From NCBI GenBank assembly GCA_032717465.1, contig CM064697.1, positions 3,049,501-3,113,500 of the forward strand: a stretch of DNA of 64,000 nucleotides, in the 5' to 3' direction. Shown piece by piece: positions 46,130 to 56,727 of the stretch (its first letter is position 1; each line of letters opens with the position of its first letter). The notes under the pieces are model-generated. The model worked only from the letters and a program-made list of their open reading frames with translations. It was not told where the DNA came from and searched no databases. Made by a program: the position numbers and the translations under genes. The DNA comes from Coenobita brevimanus (Eukaryota; Arthropoda; Malacostraca; Decapoda; Coenobitidae).

Positions 46130-46690
46130 CCTTCTCTTTCCTGTAATGTGTTTGTTACTCTGTCATAGTAGCTCAACAGATTAGTAACACATGATTTTCC
46201 TTTTCTGAAACCAAACTGTTATGATATTGTGTTCTTCTAGATGATTTACCCAAGCTTTTCTTATAAGCTTTTCTAATACCTTGCTTACAACACTGGATAG
46301 TGATACTGGTCAGTGGTTGAGTGGATTTTGTCTATTCCCTTTCTTGAATAAGGGAACAATGTTTGCTTTCTTCCAAATATCAGGTAGTTTACCTTGTCTC
46401 AAGGATTTCTTGAAAATTAAAGATAATGGTTTACTTAACTCCTTTGCACATTCATGTATCACCCAACATGAAATTTCATCAGGACCATTTGCTTTTCCTT
46501 TGTCTAATTTACTTAACTCCTCCTGTATTACTTTTTCTGATATTTGTATATCTGGTAGTGTGTGTGGGCATGCATATTCCACATTGTCCCTTTAAAAAAA
46601 ATTTCTTTAAAAACTAATTGGAAATTCTGTAGTGCTTCACAAATATCCTTCTCTTGTGTATAGGTGATTCCCTTGTCCGTAATGGATTGT
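46130..46690 (-). pseudogene. LINE reverse-transcriptase fragment (jockey/CR1-like)
   Basis: The minus frame at 46582-46310 reads KVIQEELSKLDKGKANGPDE, then ISCWVIHECAKELSKPLSLI, then KKSLRQGKLPDIWKKANIVP and LFKKGNRQNPLNH. This is the conserved N-terminal RT block (the KA-GPDEI ... P-WK-A-I-P-FKKG pattern) of non-LTR retrotransposons. Past 46310 it continues in broken phase (HRPVSL-like, CKVLEK-like). Upstream, 46690-46590 has ITYTQEKDICEALQNF-like content in another phase. Truncated and frameshifted. Confidence 0.75.
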
Positions 46691-46705
46691 ATTTTATTTT
46701 TTACG

Positions 46706-46707
<2 letters not shown>

Positions 46708-46739
<32 letters not shown>
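46708..46739. repeat. (GT)n microsatellite
   Basis: Short GT run. Confidence 0.95.
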
Positions 46740-46740
<1 letters not shown>

Positions 46741-46744
46741 TAAT

Positions 46745-47320
46745 GAGAGAGGAGGGGGAGGAATGGGGGGGGATGGAGGGGAGAGAGGAGGTAAGGAGGG
46801 ATGGAGGGGAGAGAGGAGGTAAGGAGGGATGGAGGAAAAGTGTTTTTCAATGAGGAGGAAGAGTGAAGGAAGATTGATGACAAGAGAAGGAGGAGAGAGG
46901 AAGGAAAGAAAAAAAGAAAAAGAAAGGAGAGGTGGAGGAAGGATGGGGGGGAACTAGTGGGGGTGGAGGGAAGGGAGGATGTAAGGAGGGAGAGGGACAG
47001 GAGGAAGAGTGCTTTTCAGGGAGGAGGAAGAGATGGAAGGAAGAAAGAAGACAAAGGAGAAGAAAGGAGAGAGAGAGAGAGTTGGAGGAAAGAGGGGGGG
47101 GAGAACTAGTGGGGGTGGAGGGAAGGGAGGATGTCAGGAGGGAGGAGAATTGGAGAAAGAGTGCTTTTCAGGGAGGAGGAAGAGGTGAAAGGAAAAGGGA
47201 AGACAAGGAGGAGAGAGAGAGAGAGAGAGAGAGAGGTGGAGGAAAGAGGGGCTGTGAAGGGAGGGAGGAGGGGGGGGAGGAAACTAGTGGGGGGGAGGGA
47301 GGGAGGGAAGGAATGTGGGG
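46745..47320 (+). repeat. Purine-rich ~150-bp tandem repeat with G-runs
   Basis: Three or so units containing GGGGGGAACTAGTGGGGGTGG, GCTTTTCAGGGAGGAGGAAG and an AAGACAAAGGAG/GAGAGA end: about 46930-47080, 47090-47235 and a partial at 47235-47315, plus a shorter precursor at 46745-46870. The 191-codon Gly/Glu/Arg frame is compositional. Multiple G-runs could form quadruplexes. Confidence 0.8.
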
Positions 47321-47357
47321 GTGGATGGAATGTGCCGGCTTTTGGTCAGTCAGTCAG

Positions 47358-47393
47358 GCTCCAGCAGTCACAGGGGAAGGCGTTGCAATTTTG
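47358..47393 (+). other. Microexon candidate (36 nt)
   Basis: A CAGTCAG 3' splice-like word is followed by 36 nt (open, reading APAVTGEGVAIL in one phase) and then a strong GTAAGC 5' splice site. The polypyrimidine tract is weak. Low confidence. Confidence 0.15.
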
Positions 47394-47529
47394 GTAAGCT
47401 ATTTTTCCTTTCTTTTTCCAGTAATTACATTTCTCTTTCCATTAATTGCTTTTGTGGTGATGATATTGATTTTAATGTGTATTGTAAACAGGCCTGAGTG
47501 TTTCTAAAGCATACTCATGATTGAAAGGG

Positions 47530-47800
47530 TAAGAACATGATAGAAGTGGGTGTGAACTCTGGGGTGGGGTGTATGTATGTGGAGCTTGGGGTATGTGTAG
47601 TTTTTTGGGTGTGTATGTGTAGTTTTTTGGGTGTGTATGTGTAGTTTTTTGGGTGTATGTGTGTAGATTTTGGGTGTGTGTGTTGATTGGGGTGTATGTG
47701 TGGGGTTTGGATTGTGTATGTGGAGATTTTGGGTGTGTGTAGATTTGGGGGTTACTATGTGGAGTTTGGGGTATCTGTGTGTGTGGAATTGTGGTTTTGT
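47530..47800 (+). repeat. ~22-bp GTGTATGTGTAGTTTTTTGG minisatellite
   Basis: Near-perfect at 47590-47660, more diverged to 47800. The 164-codon minus frame (His/Thr/Pro) over it is an artefact. Confidence 0.85.
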
Positions 47801-48055
47801 TTGTGCATGGATATTTTGATATTTTTTGTGATTTTCTTGTGGTGGCTTATAAGGAATATTCTTTTTCAGGAGTGTGAGTTGGGGAGAAGTTAGCCTGATA
47901 ATGAAGAAGAGCAAAAAAGATCTGGAGGGTTCAGTAATTGGCCATGTAGCTGTAGAGAGACTGCTACCACAACCACATCTACCCCCTACCACAACCATCT
48001 TTGGGGGACATTTAATTGGATACTTACTAGGTGAATATGCCAGAACCTTCTCACT

Positions 48056-48082
48056 TTTATTATTATTATTATTATTATTATT
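48056..48082. repeat. (ATT)n trinucleotide repeat
   Basis: About nine ATT copies. Confidence 0.95.
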
Positions 48083-48179
48083 TTATGCATGCTACCTGGT
48101 GGGGTTAGGTATATATCTTTCCCGGCTAATTTATAAAAATAATTTGAGTTTTTAGTGATAGACTCCCAGCCTTCACAGT

Positions 48180-50475
48180 TTATGGCCAAGTGTGGCCTGA
48201 TTGGGAGGGTAATTTTGACTAGTAACCAAGGAGACTTATTCCATACTCATGAACAGGGCTCTCTGTAAAATCTCTAACCCCTTTTCTGTTAATGGCCAGG
48301 TGTAGTCAGATTGGGAGGGTAATTTGACTAGTAACCAAGGAGACTTATGACCAAGGCTGTTCGTAAAGATCCGTAACCCCTTTTCGGTTACTGTATGGCC
48401 AAGTGTAGAGATTGGAAACGTAATTTTGACTAGTAACCAAGGAAACTCATGACCAAGGCTGTTCGTAAAGATCCCTAACCCCTTTTCAGTTACTTTATGG
48501 CCAAGTGTAGTCATATTGGAAGGGTAATTTTGACTAGTAACCAAGGAGCTTCATGACCAAGGCTGTTCTTAAAGATCTCTAACCCCTTTTCAGTTACTTT
48601 TTGGCCAGGTGTAGTCAGATTAAATAATTCGATAATTAAGGTTCATAAAATTCCATGCAAAGACTATGTAAAGATTCCTAACTTCCTTTTAGTTATTCTA
48701 TTGCTGTGTAGTCAGATTGAGATAGTAATTTGGGCTAGTAACCAAGGAGACTCATTCTTTAACTAGGGCTAAAATTCCACGCTAGAATAATGTAAAGATC
48801 CTTATGCCTTTTTTCAGTTAATTTATGGCCAAGCATAGATATTGGAAAAGTAATTTTGACTATTATCCAAGGAGACTCATGACCAATGCTCTTTATATAC
48901 TGTATTTCTGACCCTTTTATTCAGTTACTTCTTGGCCAAATGTTCTCAGATTGGAAAGGTAATTTTGACCAGTAACCAAGGAGACTCATTCCCTAAGACT
49001 CAAATTTCATGCGACAACTTTCCAAAGATCCCTAACTCCTAACTCCTTTTCAGTTAATGCCAGGTGTAGTCAGATTGATGCTTTTGATGCATATTTTGAC
49101 TAGTAACCAAGGAGACTTATTCCCTAACCAAGGCTCAAATTCCATGCAGCAACTATTCAGAGATCTCTAACTCCTTTTCAGTCAGTGGTTGGCCAGGTGT
49201 AGCTAGATTGGAAAGATAATTTTGACTAGTAACCAAGGAGACTCATGACCAAGGCTCTGTGTAATGATCCCTAGCCTGATTTCAGTTACTTTATGGACAA
49301 GTGTAGTCAGACTGGGAGGGTAATTTTGACTAGTAACCAAGGAGACACAACCAAGGCCCCACGTATTGATCCTTAGCCTAATTTCAGTGACTTTTTGGCT
49401 GTGTAGGCAGATAGGAATGGTAATTTTGACTAGTAACCAGGGAGACTCATTCCCTAACTAAGGCTAGTATTCCATACAGGAACTATGTAAAGATCCCTCA
49501 CCCCTTTTCAATAAGCTGATGGCAAGTAGTAGTCAGATTAATGGTAATTTTGACTAGTAACCAAGGAGACTCATCCCTTACTCATGACCAAGGAGGCTCT
49601 TCATAATTTTCAGTTAGTTTATGGCAAAGCTGTCAGATTTGGGGGGTAATTCTGGCTAGTAACCAAGGAGACTCATTCTTGACTCATGACCAAGGCTTTG
49701 TAAAGATCCCTAGCCCCTTTTCAGTTAATTGATGGCCAGGTGTAGTCAGATTGGGAGGGCAGTTTTGACTAATAACCAAGGAGACTGTCACAATAGCTTT
49801 GCCCAGGTGTTCATTCCTTTGTATATTATTTCACATAGCGCATTGGCAGAAAAAAAGCAATGGTATGGCTGTACATTCATCCCATTGCACTTCTTTGTGA
49901 CTAGCATCATGTTCTAGTGTTTATCTGATAACAATTCAGCATTCAGGATGGAGAGATGGCAATTTTAGGCCAAGGTAGAGTAAAAGCAAGCTAGTAACCA
50001 AGGAGACTCATAGCACTTGTTCAGGACTAGCATCAAATTTTAGTTGTAAAATGGAATAGTAACCAAGGAGACTCATCCCTGACTCAAAAGCACAGCTCGT
50101 CAGATGCAACCAAATATTCGTATTTTTTGTGGGAGTGACCAGTCAGATTTTAGTAGTTGTAAATTGGAGTAGTAACCAAGGAGACTCATTCCTAACTCAT
50201 AACTACAGCTCGTCAGATGCAACCACATCTTCGTATTTTGTGTGGGAGTGACCAGTCAGATTTTAGTAGTTGTAAATTGGAATAGTAACCAAGGAGACTC
50301 ATTCCTAACTCATACCTACAGCTCGTCAGATGCAACCACATCTTCGTATTTTGTGTGGGAGTGACCAGTCAGATTTTAGTAGTTGTAAATTGGAATAGTA
50401 ACCAAGGAGACACAATCCTAACTCATAACTATAGCTCTTCAAATGCAAACACATCTTGGTATTCTTTTGCAGGAG
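48180..50475 (+). repeat. Diverged satellite with conserved AGTAACCAAGGAGACTCAT box
   Basis: About 19-20 units. Box starts are near 48221, 48330, 48432, 48536, 48737, 48862, 48971, 49102, 49228, 49332, 49432, 49556, 49658, 49771, 49993, 50058, 50172, 50284 and 50397. Spacing is mostly 100-131 bp in the left subfamily and 112-114 bp in the right. Left units also share ATCCCTAACCCCTTTTCAG and GGCCAAGTGTAGTCAGATTG. Right units share GCTCGTCAGATGCAACCACA and GTGGGAGTGACCAGTCAGAT. The box is far better conserved than the rest. Isolated boxes occur further right. Confidence 0.9.
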
Positions 50476-50540
50476 TGACTGATTCAGAAGTGGCTATAGG
50501 TATAAAAACAACTTTCACTTTGAATACCTGGCTGTAACAA
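50473..50540 (+). other. Exon-like tail after a strong 3' splice site
   Basis: TATTCTTTTGCAG precedes 50473. The downstream frame reads VTDSEVAIGIKTTFTLNTWL before TAA. It sits where the 112-bp units read GTGTGGGAGTGACC, so the splice-like AG may have arisen by mutation within a satellite unit. Confidence 0.2.
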
Positions 50541-50882
50541 AATTATATTAGAATATGATGCTATGCCCTTCTTTTTTGGTTTACAATATCATAGCATCAT
50601 GAATTTTGAATTGTAACTGTAGATGATTAGAATGTTGGTAGTCATGGAGAAGTGCTGTGGAAAGGGTACTCTATAGCATTACCTTGTTCTGCCACTGAAC
50701 TGTGTGAGATGGACTGCGTAAGGCAAAATATAGGCCAAATAGATGGTAGAAGTAGTGCTATATACTGTATAACTGTCTACTCTAAATGTGAACAATTTGT
50801 ATTATATTCCTACAATCATTGCAGTGGTGTTCCTGTGGCGGCCTTGGGTTTGTGTGGGTGTAAATGAAGTACAAGAAAGCAG

Positions 50883-50926
50883 GGTTCCAGAGAGATGGCA
50901 GCGTGATGGCGGTTCAAGAGGAGTGA
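50883..50926 (+). other. Short exon-like segment A (GGCAGCGTGATGGC)
   Basis: Follows an AG. The phase reading FQRDGSVMAVQEE then TGA resembles segment B at 53563 (YDEGSLMAEE). No function can be assigned. Confidence 0.15.
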
Positions 50927-51009
50927 AGGGAGACTGCCTGGAGAACTCAGAGTAGCAGAGGGGCCACGACTGCTTGGAGAGGTTGAAATCTGTTGTGATG
51001 GGTATAGTA

Positions 51010-51225
51010 CTGTCTCCTGTCTCTCCAGTCTGTTTTTCCTGTCTCTTGTCTTTGTCCCTCTTGTCTCTCTCATGTCTCTCTCTCCTCTGTCTCTCTTGTC
51101 TCTCTCTCTTCTGTCTCTTGTCTGTCTCTCTTGTCTGTCTCTCATGTCTGTCTCTCTTGTCTGTCTCTCATGTCTGTCTGTGTCTTATCTGTCTCTTTTC
51201 TGTCACTCCTGTTTGTCTGTTAGTG
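51010..51225 (+). repeat. TGTCTCTC low-complexity repeat
   Basis: Variable units such as CTTGTCTGTCTCTCATGT. Frames on both strands are compositional. Confidence 0.9.
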
Positions 51226-51289
51226 TAGGCAGGTAACTATGGAGGGTTGAATTGAGCAAGGACACTCATTCTTACATTATAGCCAAGGA

Positions 51290-51480
51290 TGAGATGGAGG
51301 GATGGTGTGGAGAGATGGGAGGGGGTGTTAGTTGGAGGGATGGAGAGTAGATACAAGTAGATATGGGAGAGAGAGAATGTGTATGAGGGAGGAGTGTAGG
51401 TAGATATGGTGGAGGGAGGGTGTGAGTTGGAGGGATGGAGATGAGAGGGGGTGTGTGAGTTGGAGGGATGGCACAGGCCA
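51290..51480 (+). repeat. GAGTTGGAGGGATGG minisatellite, degenerate
   Basis: Units of about 25-40 bp with GTTGGAGGGATGGAGA. Confidence 0.7.
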
Positions 51481-51620
51481 GGACAGTGTGGAGGATATTT
51501 GTGGCCACACCTTACAGGATTAAGATGTCTGGCAATAGATAGATTAGATAGATATATAACTGAATTTCCATCAAGCACACTGTATTTATATGGGAGTGGT
51601 AATGTCCAGTGAAAACATAT

Positions 51621-51640
51621 AGTAACCAAGGAGACTCATT
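51621..51640 (+). repeat. Isolated copy of the AGTAACCAAGGAGACTCAT box
   Basis: Exact 19-nt match followed by TCCTACCTC, lying outside the array in otherwise unrelated flanks. Confidence 0.9.
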
Positions 51641-51892
51641 CCTACCTCCATAACTATAAAATTAATGAAACTGTAATCAATTAAGTACTAAATTTGTGAG
51701 AATGGGCCAGTTCCATCAGGTGAAGGACAGACTACAGTATAGCTAAGTGGCAAGATTATATTTTCCTTGGTTAAGAAATCTAAGTGAGATGGAAGCACTG
51801 ATTGTAGCCCATAAATTGGTATAGCTTTTTGTCCTTTTGTGGAGGGATACAGCTTAATGCCAGATTGACATTACCTTGCCTGTACACCTTTC

Positions 51893-52353
51893 CCATAGCC
51901 CAGAGGTCAGCAACCCTTAAAGCTACAAGAGCCATTTGTTTTAAAGTTTCATAAAAATGTAGTACTCTTGGAGCCACAATACAAAAAATTTTGAAACTGA
52001 AATCTGCAGTATTCTAAATAAAACATTACGGTGATAGTGTTTGATCTACTTGTAGTATAGATCTTTTGTTTCATAAAAATGTAGTACTCTTGGAGCCGCA
52101 ATACAGAAAATTCTCATAAACCGAACTCTGCAGTATTCTAAATCTAAAAACATTACGGTGATATTGTTTGATCAGCTTATAGTATAGATCATATCAAAGC
52201 TGAATGGAAAATCTAATGTTGCCTTGCATGTGTAATATGATGCCTTTGTTCTGAAAGAATAAATGGTTATTTATGAAGCTCCTGGAGCCACAAAAGTGTC
52301 CTAAGAGCCGCGTGCGGCTTCTGAGCCGCAGGTTGCCGACCTCTGCCATAGCC
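51893..52353 (+). mobile_element. hAT MITE (445 bp) with perfect 8-bp target duplication
   Basis: Element 51901-52345, with ends CAGAGGTCAGCAACCC and GGTTGCCGACCTCTG. The target duplication CCATAGCC is exact at 51893-51900 and 52346-52353. The subterminal AGAGCCGCGTGCGGCTTCTGA region is typical of this hAT MITE type. Inside, a ~123-bp segment (TTTCATAAAAATGTAGTACT onward) is tandemly duplicated. No coding capacity; it must have been mobilised in trans. Confidence 0.93.
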
Positions 52354-52439
52354 CTTCTTTAGCATAATTAACAAGTCATTTAGATACAGGTGTTAGAGCA
52401 GTTAACAGACTATACATTAGACTGTGCAAGAAAGATTAG

Positions 52440-52995
52440 GGAACAGTTGGTACATTATGACAAGTTTTATCCAGTGTGGGTGAAGGCATTGGTAAAGTAT
52501 ATATCTACAGAGGTGCAGTCATAGAAATTTACTGTCCATTGCATTGGGCATGTGGAGAGAATGAAGGATGGCAACTGGATGCAGTGGGGGAGAGGTGTGT
52601 GTGTTGAGGGTAGAGTTAAGGGGTAGATTGAGATGGTTTTGGGAGGAAGGATGGGGCTGGAGTGTACATATTGGTGTGATGAGAAGGGGGTAGACTGAGA
52701 TAGTTTGGGAGGAAGGATGGGACTGGAGTGTAGTGGTGTTGTGATTTGGAGGGGTAGAGTGAGATGGTTTGGGCATGTGGAGAGGATGGGGGATGACATT
52801 TGGGTAAGGAGGGTGAGAGGTGTGAACATGGAGGGTAAAGTTGAGAGGCCGACTGAAAGACCTGGTTTGAAGTCGGTGTCCTCAGGGATAAAGGGCTAGA
52901 CAGAGAAGCTGCTAGAGATCAAGCAGCATGGAGAACAGCCATTAGGTGATCAAGGCTGATATATGGAAGCATCTTGGAGTTTTTATAAATAAATG
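52440..52995 (+). pseudogene. RTE-type LINE 3' end, with internal duplications
   Basis: Contains VRWFGHVERMGDDIWVRR and PTERPGLKSV-like sequence, the conserved C-terminal end of RTE-type ORFs. The 3' UTR phrase AGAGATCAAGCAGCATGGAG and the CAT-TTGGAG-TTTATAAATAAATGAATG tail follow. A RRKDGTGVY-coding piece is repeated three times, indicating slippage before decay. Confidence 0.75.
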
Positions 52996-52999
52996 AATG

Positions 53000-53560
53000 A
53001 AGGAAATAAGTTCCCTTTTCCCGCTCCATTAGGCGGGTCAAGATGTTGAGGTATAAATGTAAGTGCTTCCTCTATTATTTCTTTCCCTGTCCTTCCTTTC
53101 TGCACCCTTCCTCACTCCAGCATTAGGTGGAAAAGATCAGGATGAAGGAAAATGAAGATTGTTCTTAGCTAGTTTGCTGTTTGCATTTGCCTAACTTGAA
53201 TAGGGAAGTAGCATTATACTGTATAGGAATAAATGCATTGGTTACTAGGCATATTTGGGTGTTAACATATTTCACTGAGAAACTTATTAGAGCCCTTAAC
53301 TCAGTTGTGGGTTCATGCTTATCTGGATATGAATGTAGGAGACTTCATGCTAAAATTCCCCTTCTGCAGTCCACCATCCTCCTTCAGAGAGATAGGTACA
53401 TATGTGTATGGCAAGAATATTAACTGATAGACTCCTTGAAATGGCTGGTTTGATACAGCCTTCAGTATGTCCTTCAGCCTAAGATTTAACTAGTGTTGAT
53501 GGTTGAGGTAGCACTGGCATTGTAGTTCAAGGGTTGAGTTGTAAAGCATGTTTGTACTTT
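53000..53560. other. Complex sequence, no gene recognised
   Basis: An 80-codon + frame at 53181-53423 has no recognisable domain. Confidence 0.5.
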
Positions 53561-53562
53561 AG

Positions 53563-53630
53563 GGCAGTACGACGAGGGCAGCTTGATGGCAGAGGAGGCC
53601 ACCCCTGCTGTGGTGGGTGTCTGGTGGTAG
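53563..53630 (+). other. Short exon-like segment B
   Basis: TTTGTACTTTAG precedes an open phase that reads QYDEGSLMAEEATPAVVG before two Trp and TAG at 53628. Resembles segment A at 50883 over GGCAGC(G/T)TGATGGC. Unassigned. Confidence 0.2.
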
Positions 53631-54414
53631 ACATCCACAACCACCACCACTACCAGTGATGAAGGGGAGCAACTTGGCTGGATACTACAAGATGAGTACA
53701 TTTAAAAATGTTATACATACTCACTTAGGTGCCAGTCTGGTGAAATAACCGTTGATGGGCCAGTGGAGTGTTTCATACATAATGTATAGTTTTCTATAAA
53801 TCTTGCTGTGGTGCTGCTTTTGTTAATTGCCAGTTGGTTGCAGAACTGGCCTCAGTAGGTGTTAGTCAAAATGCAGTGCAACTTGTGCTTAAATAGCTGA
53901 GGAAGCTAAAGTTGCAAGAATCATGCAGAACATTAAAAACTCAATTTTGCTAAGTGGAATTATTTGCAGTAAGTGTGCTGCAGTTAAATTGGCAGTGCTA
54001 ACAACCATATCCCAGGAAATGATCACTGCCACCCCTTGTGCCTTAGGTTTCATTCTTAACTTTTCCATATAGTTTTAAGTCTTTGGAGACTTGCAACAGA
54101 AGACAGATAGCCATTATTACCCCATCAGTAAATAAAATATCCCCAGAGCTGGATAAAACCATTGGCTGTGGCAGGAGTGAATGAACACACAACAGGAAAC
54201 TCCCTGACATCTCTTCTGTAATGATTTATTTTAGGGGTTAAACTTAAGTCAGTTGGAGACCCCTGCATTCAAAAGGAAGCTCCCTAACACCTCTTCCTTA
54301 GCTATTTATCTAGGGAAATCAGTGGTGTGATAGTAAAGCCTTGTCTTATATGCAGATTTCTAAGTTCCATTGGTACTTGTTCTTCTCTCAAATGCCTTGA
54401 TTTTATTTTTAATG

Positions 54415-54620
54415 GAGAGTAACAGTTGGGTGCGGAAGGTGATAAGTGGCAAGGTTGAGGGTAGGGGTGAGAGGCAGACTGAAAATGACCTGGGAAGAGG
54501 CCATAGGGTGTGACCTCAGGGCTAGGACTGAATAGGGAGGCTGCCAGAGATTGAGCAGTGTGGAGAGCTGCTATCAAGTTATGAAAACCGACGCATTCAA
54601 GCATGTTGGAGCCTTTATAA
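54415..54620 (+). pseudogene. RTE-type LINE 3' terminus
   Basis: Shares GAGAGGCAGACTGAAAATGA, ACCTCAGGGCTAGGACTG, GGCTGCCAGAGATTGAGCAG and GCATGTTGGAGCCTTTATAA with the 52.4- and 61.1-kb copies. Its tail leads straight into the 35-bp array. Confidence 0.75.
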
Positions 54621-55212
54621 ACGATATGATAGCAGTATTTCCAGAGTCTATATAAACGATACGAGAGCAATATTTCCAGAGTCTATATAAATGATACAAG
54701 AGCAATATTTCCAGTCTATATAAATGATACGATAGCTGTATTTCCAGAGTCTATAGAAACGATACAATAGCAATATTTTCAGAGTCTATATTATAAATGA
54801 TACGATAGCAATATTTCCAGAGTCTGTATAAATGATAAGATAGCAATATTTCCAGAGTCTATATAAATGATACGATACCTGTATTTCCAGAGTCTATATA
54901 AACGATACGATACCCATATTTCCAGAGTTTATATAAACGATACGATAGCAATATTTCCAGAGTCTATGTAAATGATACGATAGCTGTATTTCCAGAGTGT
55001 AGATAAACGATACGATAGCTGTATTTCCAGAGTCTATATAAATTATACGATAGCTGTATTTCCAGAGTGTAGATAAACGATACGATAGCTGTATTTCCAG
55101 AGTCTATATAAACGATACGATAGCTGTATTTCCAGAGTCTGTATAAACGATACGATAGCAATATTTCCAGAGTCTATATAAATGATACGATAGCAGTATT
55201 TCCAGAGTCCAT
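54607..55212 (+). repeat. 35-bp tandem repeat, ~17 copies
   Basis: Unit GATACGATAGCAATATTTCC followed by AGAGTCTATATAAAC. Variants alternate CAATATT and CTGTATT and differ slightly in length. The first unit overlaps the LINE tail (TTTATAAACGATA). Confidence 0.95.
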
Positions 55213-55504
55213 TAATCCTGTATTTTTTTAACTGAAGATGTAGCCTTATTAACCCCATCAGAGCTGTAAGTCCTCCCTGAGTTTTAAAATGCCAGGTGGT
55301 GGCAAGAATAAAAGAATAAATCAATAAGGAAGAGGTGTTAGGGGAGGTGCTTCAAGAGTACCAGCCTCTGAGTTGTAAAAATTGCCAAGTAGTAGCAAGA
55401 ATATACCCAAAAATATATCACTAAGGAAGAGATGTTGGGAGAGTTAGGGAAGTGGAAGTACTGTGTAAGTTTGAATTAATCTGACTTTTTTTTTTTTTTT
55501 TTTT
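55213..55504. repeat. Family D-like pieces
   Basis: Two GCAAGAATA-containing fragments around 55250-55330 and 55345-55440, resembling family D ends, then a poly(T) tract from 55487. Confidence 0.35.
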
Positions 55505-55511
55505 TTTTTTA

Positions 55512-56066
55512 ATGCCTGTGTGTTTCTCCTCCTGCCTGTGAGTTTCTCCTTCTGCCTGTGTGTTTCTCCTTCTGCCTGTGTGTTTCTCCTTCTGCCTGTG
55601 TCTTTCTCCTTCTGCCTGTGTCTTTCTCCTTCTGCCTGTGTCTTTCTCCTTCTGCCTGTGTCTTTCTCCTTCTGCCTGTGTCTTTCTCCTTCTGCCTGTG
55701 TCTTTCTCCTTCTGCCTGTGTCTTTCTCCTTCTGCCTGTGTCTTTCTCCTTCTGCCTGTGTCTTTCTCCTCCTGCCTGTGAGTTTCTGCTCCTGCCTGTG
55801 AGTTTCTGCTCCTGCCTGTGTCTTTCTCCTCCTGCCTGTGTCTTTCTCCTCCTGCCTGTGTCTTTCTCCTCCTGCCTGTGTCTTTCTCCTCCTGCCTGTG
55901 TCTTTCTCCTCCTGCCTGTGTCTTTCTCCTCCTGCCTGTGTCTTTCTCCTTCTGCCTGTGTCTTTCTCCTTCTGCCTGTGTCTTTCTCCTTCTGCCTGTG
56001 TCTTTCTCCTCCTGCCTGTGACTTTCTCCTCCTGCCTGTGACTTTCTCCTCCTGCCTGTGACTTCT
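55512..56066 (+). repeat. 20-bp tandem repeat, ~28 copies
   Basis: Unit TGCCTGTGTCTTTCTCCTTC with T/C variants. Twenty is not a multiple of three and the unit lacks stops, so several + and minus frames are open (93-227 codons, the minus one Arg/Lys/Glu/Gln-rich). These are not genes. Confidence 0.97.
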
Positions 56067-56389
56067 TTTCCTTTTACCAGTGACTGTATCTCCTTTCTCT
56101 CCCCTTCCTGTCCTCTCTACTGTTCCACCTTTTCTTGATATTTCCATAATTCTTTTGGCCCTACATTTCCCCCCTGCTATCAGGCTAGACATTTGGTATT
56201 ATGCCATGGATAGTTTAAGGCCCTGCCATTAACACTGCCCCATCCTTCCTTCCTCCCTATCCTCCCTACCCTCCTCTTCCTCCCTATCCTGCCTTCCTCC
56301 ATGTGCATTAACACCAAACTGTTTCATCACCAAGCGTCTTCATGGCCAAAGCTGCTCCCATGCCAGTCTTGGTGCCATGTAGCCAGTGT

Positions 56390-56460
56390 AACTTGGTGCT
56401 GGTTCATTGGTGCTGGTTCCCTGGTGCTGGTTCCCTGGTGCTGGTTCATTGGTGCTTCCT
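56390..56460 (+). repeat. GGTGCTGGTTCCCTGGTGCT short tandem repeat
   Basis: About four copies of a 17-18-bp unit. Confidence 0.85.
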
Positions 56461-56727
56461 ACTGTGACATGCTCTTAAATGCAGTGGCCAGGCATCTTGC
56501 ACTGAATGGTTCCCTTACTTTGTTCATATCTTGTTTGGGAAGATTTTTTTGAGCTGTAGTAGCTTCCTCATGTAATGCAGACTTTGAAATAGTCTCCAGA
56601 ATTACTTCAGTAGATATAGATAGATAGATATAGATGGATAAAGCACTCAGGGAGTATGGTGAATTATCTTTAGGTGTATTTGCAGTGGTTACAGTTTCTG
56701 CCATTTTTCTAAATCTGGCCATCGTCT

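Noticed and set aside
48180..50475. CRISPR-like array (short repeats with ~80-110-bp spacers)
   Set aside because: The spacers are themselves homologous to each other, the DNA is eukaryotic, and no cas genes are present; it is a diverged satellite.
55509..56192. 227-codon Arg/Lys/Gln-rich minus frame
   Set aside because: Arises from a stop-free 20-bp repeat that rotates through all phases.
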